Shown here piece by piece: positions 63,913 through 64,000 of a stretch of DNA of 64,000 bases (positions are counted from its first letter, which is position 1; the number at the start of each line of letters is the position of its first letter). This stretch comes from Acinetobacter marinus (GTDB taxonomy: Bacteria; Pseudomonadota; Gammaproteobacteria; Pseudomonadales; Moraxellaceae): positions 77,439 to 141,438 of the forward strand of contig NZ_FMYK01000006.1 in assembly GCF_900096915.1 (NCBI RefSeq). The letters run 5' to 3'. The notes under the pieces were generated by a model that was not told where the DNA came from, ran no database searches, and saw only the letters and a list, made by a program, of their open reading frames with translations. A program made the translations under genes and the position numbers.

Positions 63913-64000
63913 CCACCAAAATTCTAGACACACATAACCATCTTTTGATGGGCCTTTTCATAATCTAATGGAGAACGCTGACCATTGGAACCATGTCTGC
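63906..64000 (-). mobile_element. End of an IS3-family insertion sequence (partial)
   Basis: The bases from 63906 begin with TG, as do IS3 termini, and read TGAATAGCCACCAAAATTCT, a plausible terminal repeat. The C-terminus of a transposase follows on the minus strand. The other end, its inverted repeat and any target duplication lie outside the window, so the exact boundary is inferred. Confidence 0.65.
63924..64000 (-). CDS. IS3-family transposase (OrfB), C-terminal fragment
   Basis: Only the last 25 residues are in the window. The minus strand reads RHGSNGQRSPLDYEKAH and ends with MVMCV and a TAG stop at 63924-63926. The R-R-H-G...SP...YE pattern is the usual end of IS3-family OrfB (DDE transposase). 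The rest of the gene is beyond the right edge. Confidence 0.7.
   Translation of the reverse strand, partial: RHGSNGQRSPLDYEKAHQKMVMCV

Noticed and set aside
1..64000. CRISPR array
   Set aside because: No set of regularly spaced identical repeats with unique spacers was seen; the tandem repeats found are contiguous and short.

Overview
The window looks like chromosomal DNA of an Acinetobacter species. This rests on recognition of several loci from memory: a divergent alkM/alkR pair, the BfmR/BfmS two-component system, a pilGHIJ-chpA chemotaxis cluster, a fused nuoCD in a 13-gene complex I operon, and paired DUF2750 genes. No database search was possible, so the species is left open. Almost everything is core-genome content. 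The last 1.5 kb is accessory DNA.

Layout. 1-69: 3' part of a tRNA-Asn gene. 147-6276: an alpha/beta-hydrolase lipoprotein, ubiC-ubiA (first steps of ubiquinone synthesis), alkane hydroxylase alkM with its divergent AraC-type regulator alkR, and a YcxB-like membrane protein. 6493-9180: a large PepSY/flavodoxin/FNR fusion reductase. 9276-11214: two DUF2750 paralogues and a six-gene tRNA array (three Val, three Asp) with its own promoter. 11351-15198: a YbaN-type membrane protein, a GGDEF protein, a decayed DUF1853 gene, an entericidin-like lipoprotein and dapE. 15330-24548: the type IV pilus chemosensory operon pilG-pilH-pilI-pilJ-chpA plus a ChpC-like gene. ChpA carries five Hpt modules, two of which arose by internal duplication. 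24680-27570: apaH, rsmA, pdxA. 27641-37788: single housekeeping and hypothetical genes, including fpr with a divergent finR-like regulator, and upp. 37978-53128: the nuoA-N operon on the minus strand. 53448-57407: a MASE1-type GGDEF protein and bfmRS. 57942-62164: nrdAB (class Ia ribonucleotide reductase) with a pair of NrdR-box-like sites upstream.

The accessory end. From 62468, directly after nrdB, base composition becomes visibly more AT-rich. Two translationally coupled genes follow: a CD-NTase-type nucleotidyltransferase with a flexible tail ending in Gln-Gly-Ala, and a short E2-like (ubiquitin-conjugating fold) protein. This is the arrangement of a type II CBASS anti-phage system. The E2-like frame is closed by a stop codon that appears to lie inside the terminus of an IS3-family element. 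The system is therefore probably interrupted at this point, and any E1, Cap3 or effector gene would lie beyond the window.

Functional links. Several loci serve respiration and redox metabolism (nuo, ubiCA, fpr, PepSY reductase, nrdAB). Others serve surface behaviour (pil-chp, BfmRS, two diguanylate cyclases). Regulatory sites proposed here (AlkR half-sites, Fur box, FinR inverted repeat, BfmR box, NrdR boxes, DnaA box) come from reading the bases by eye and have not been tested.
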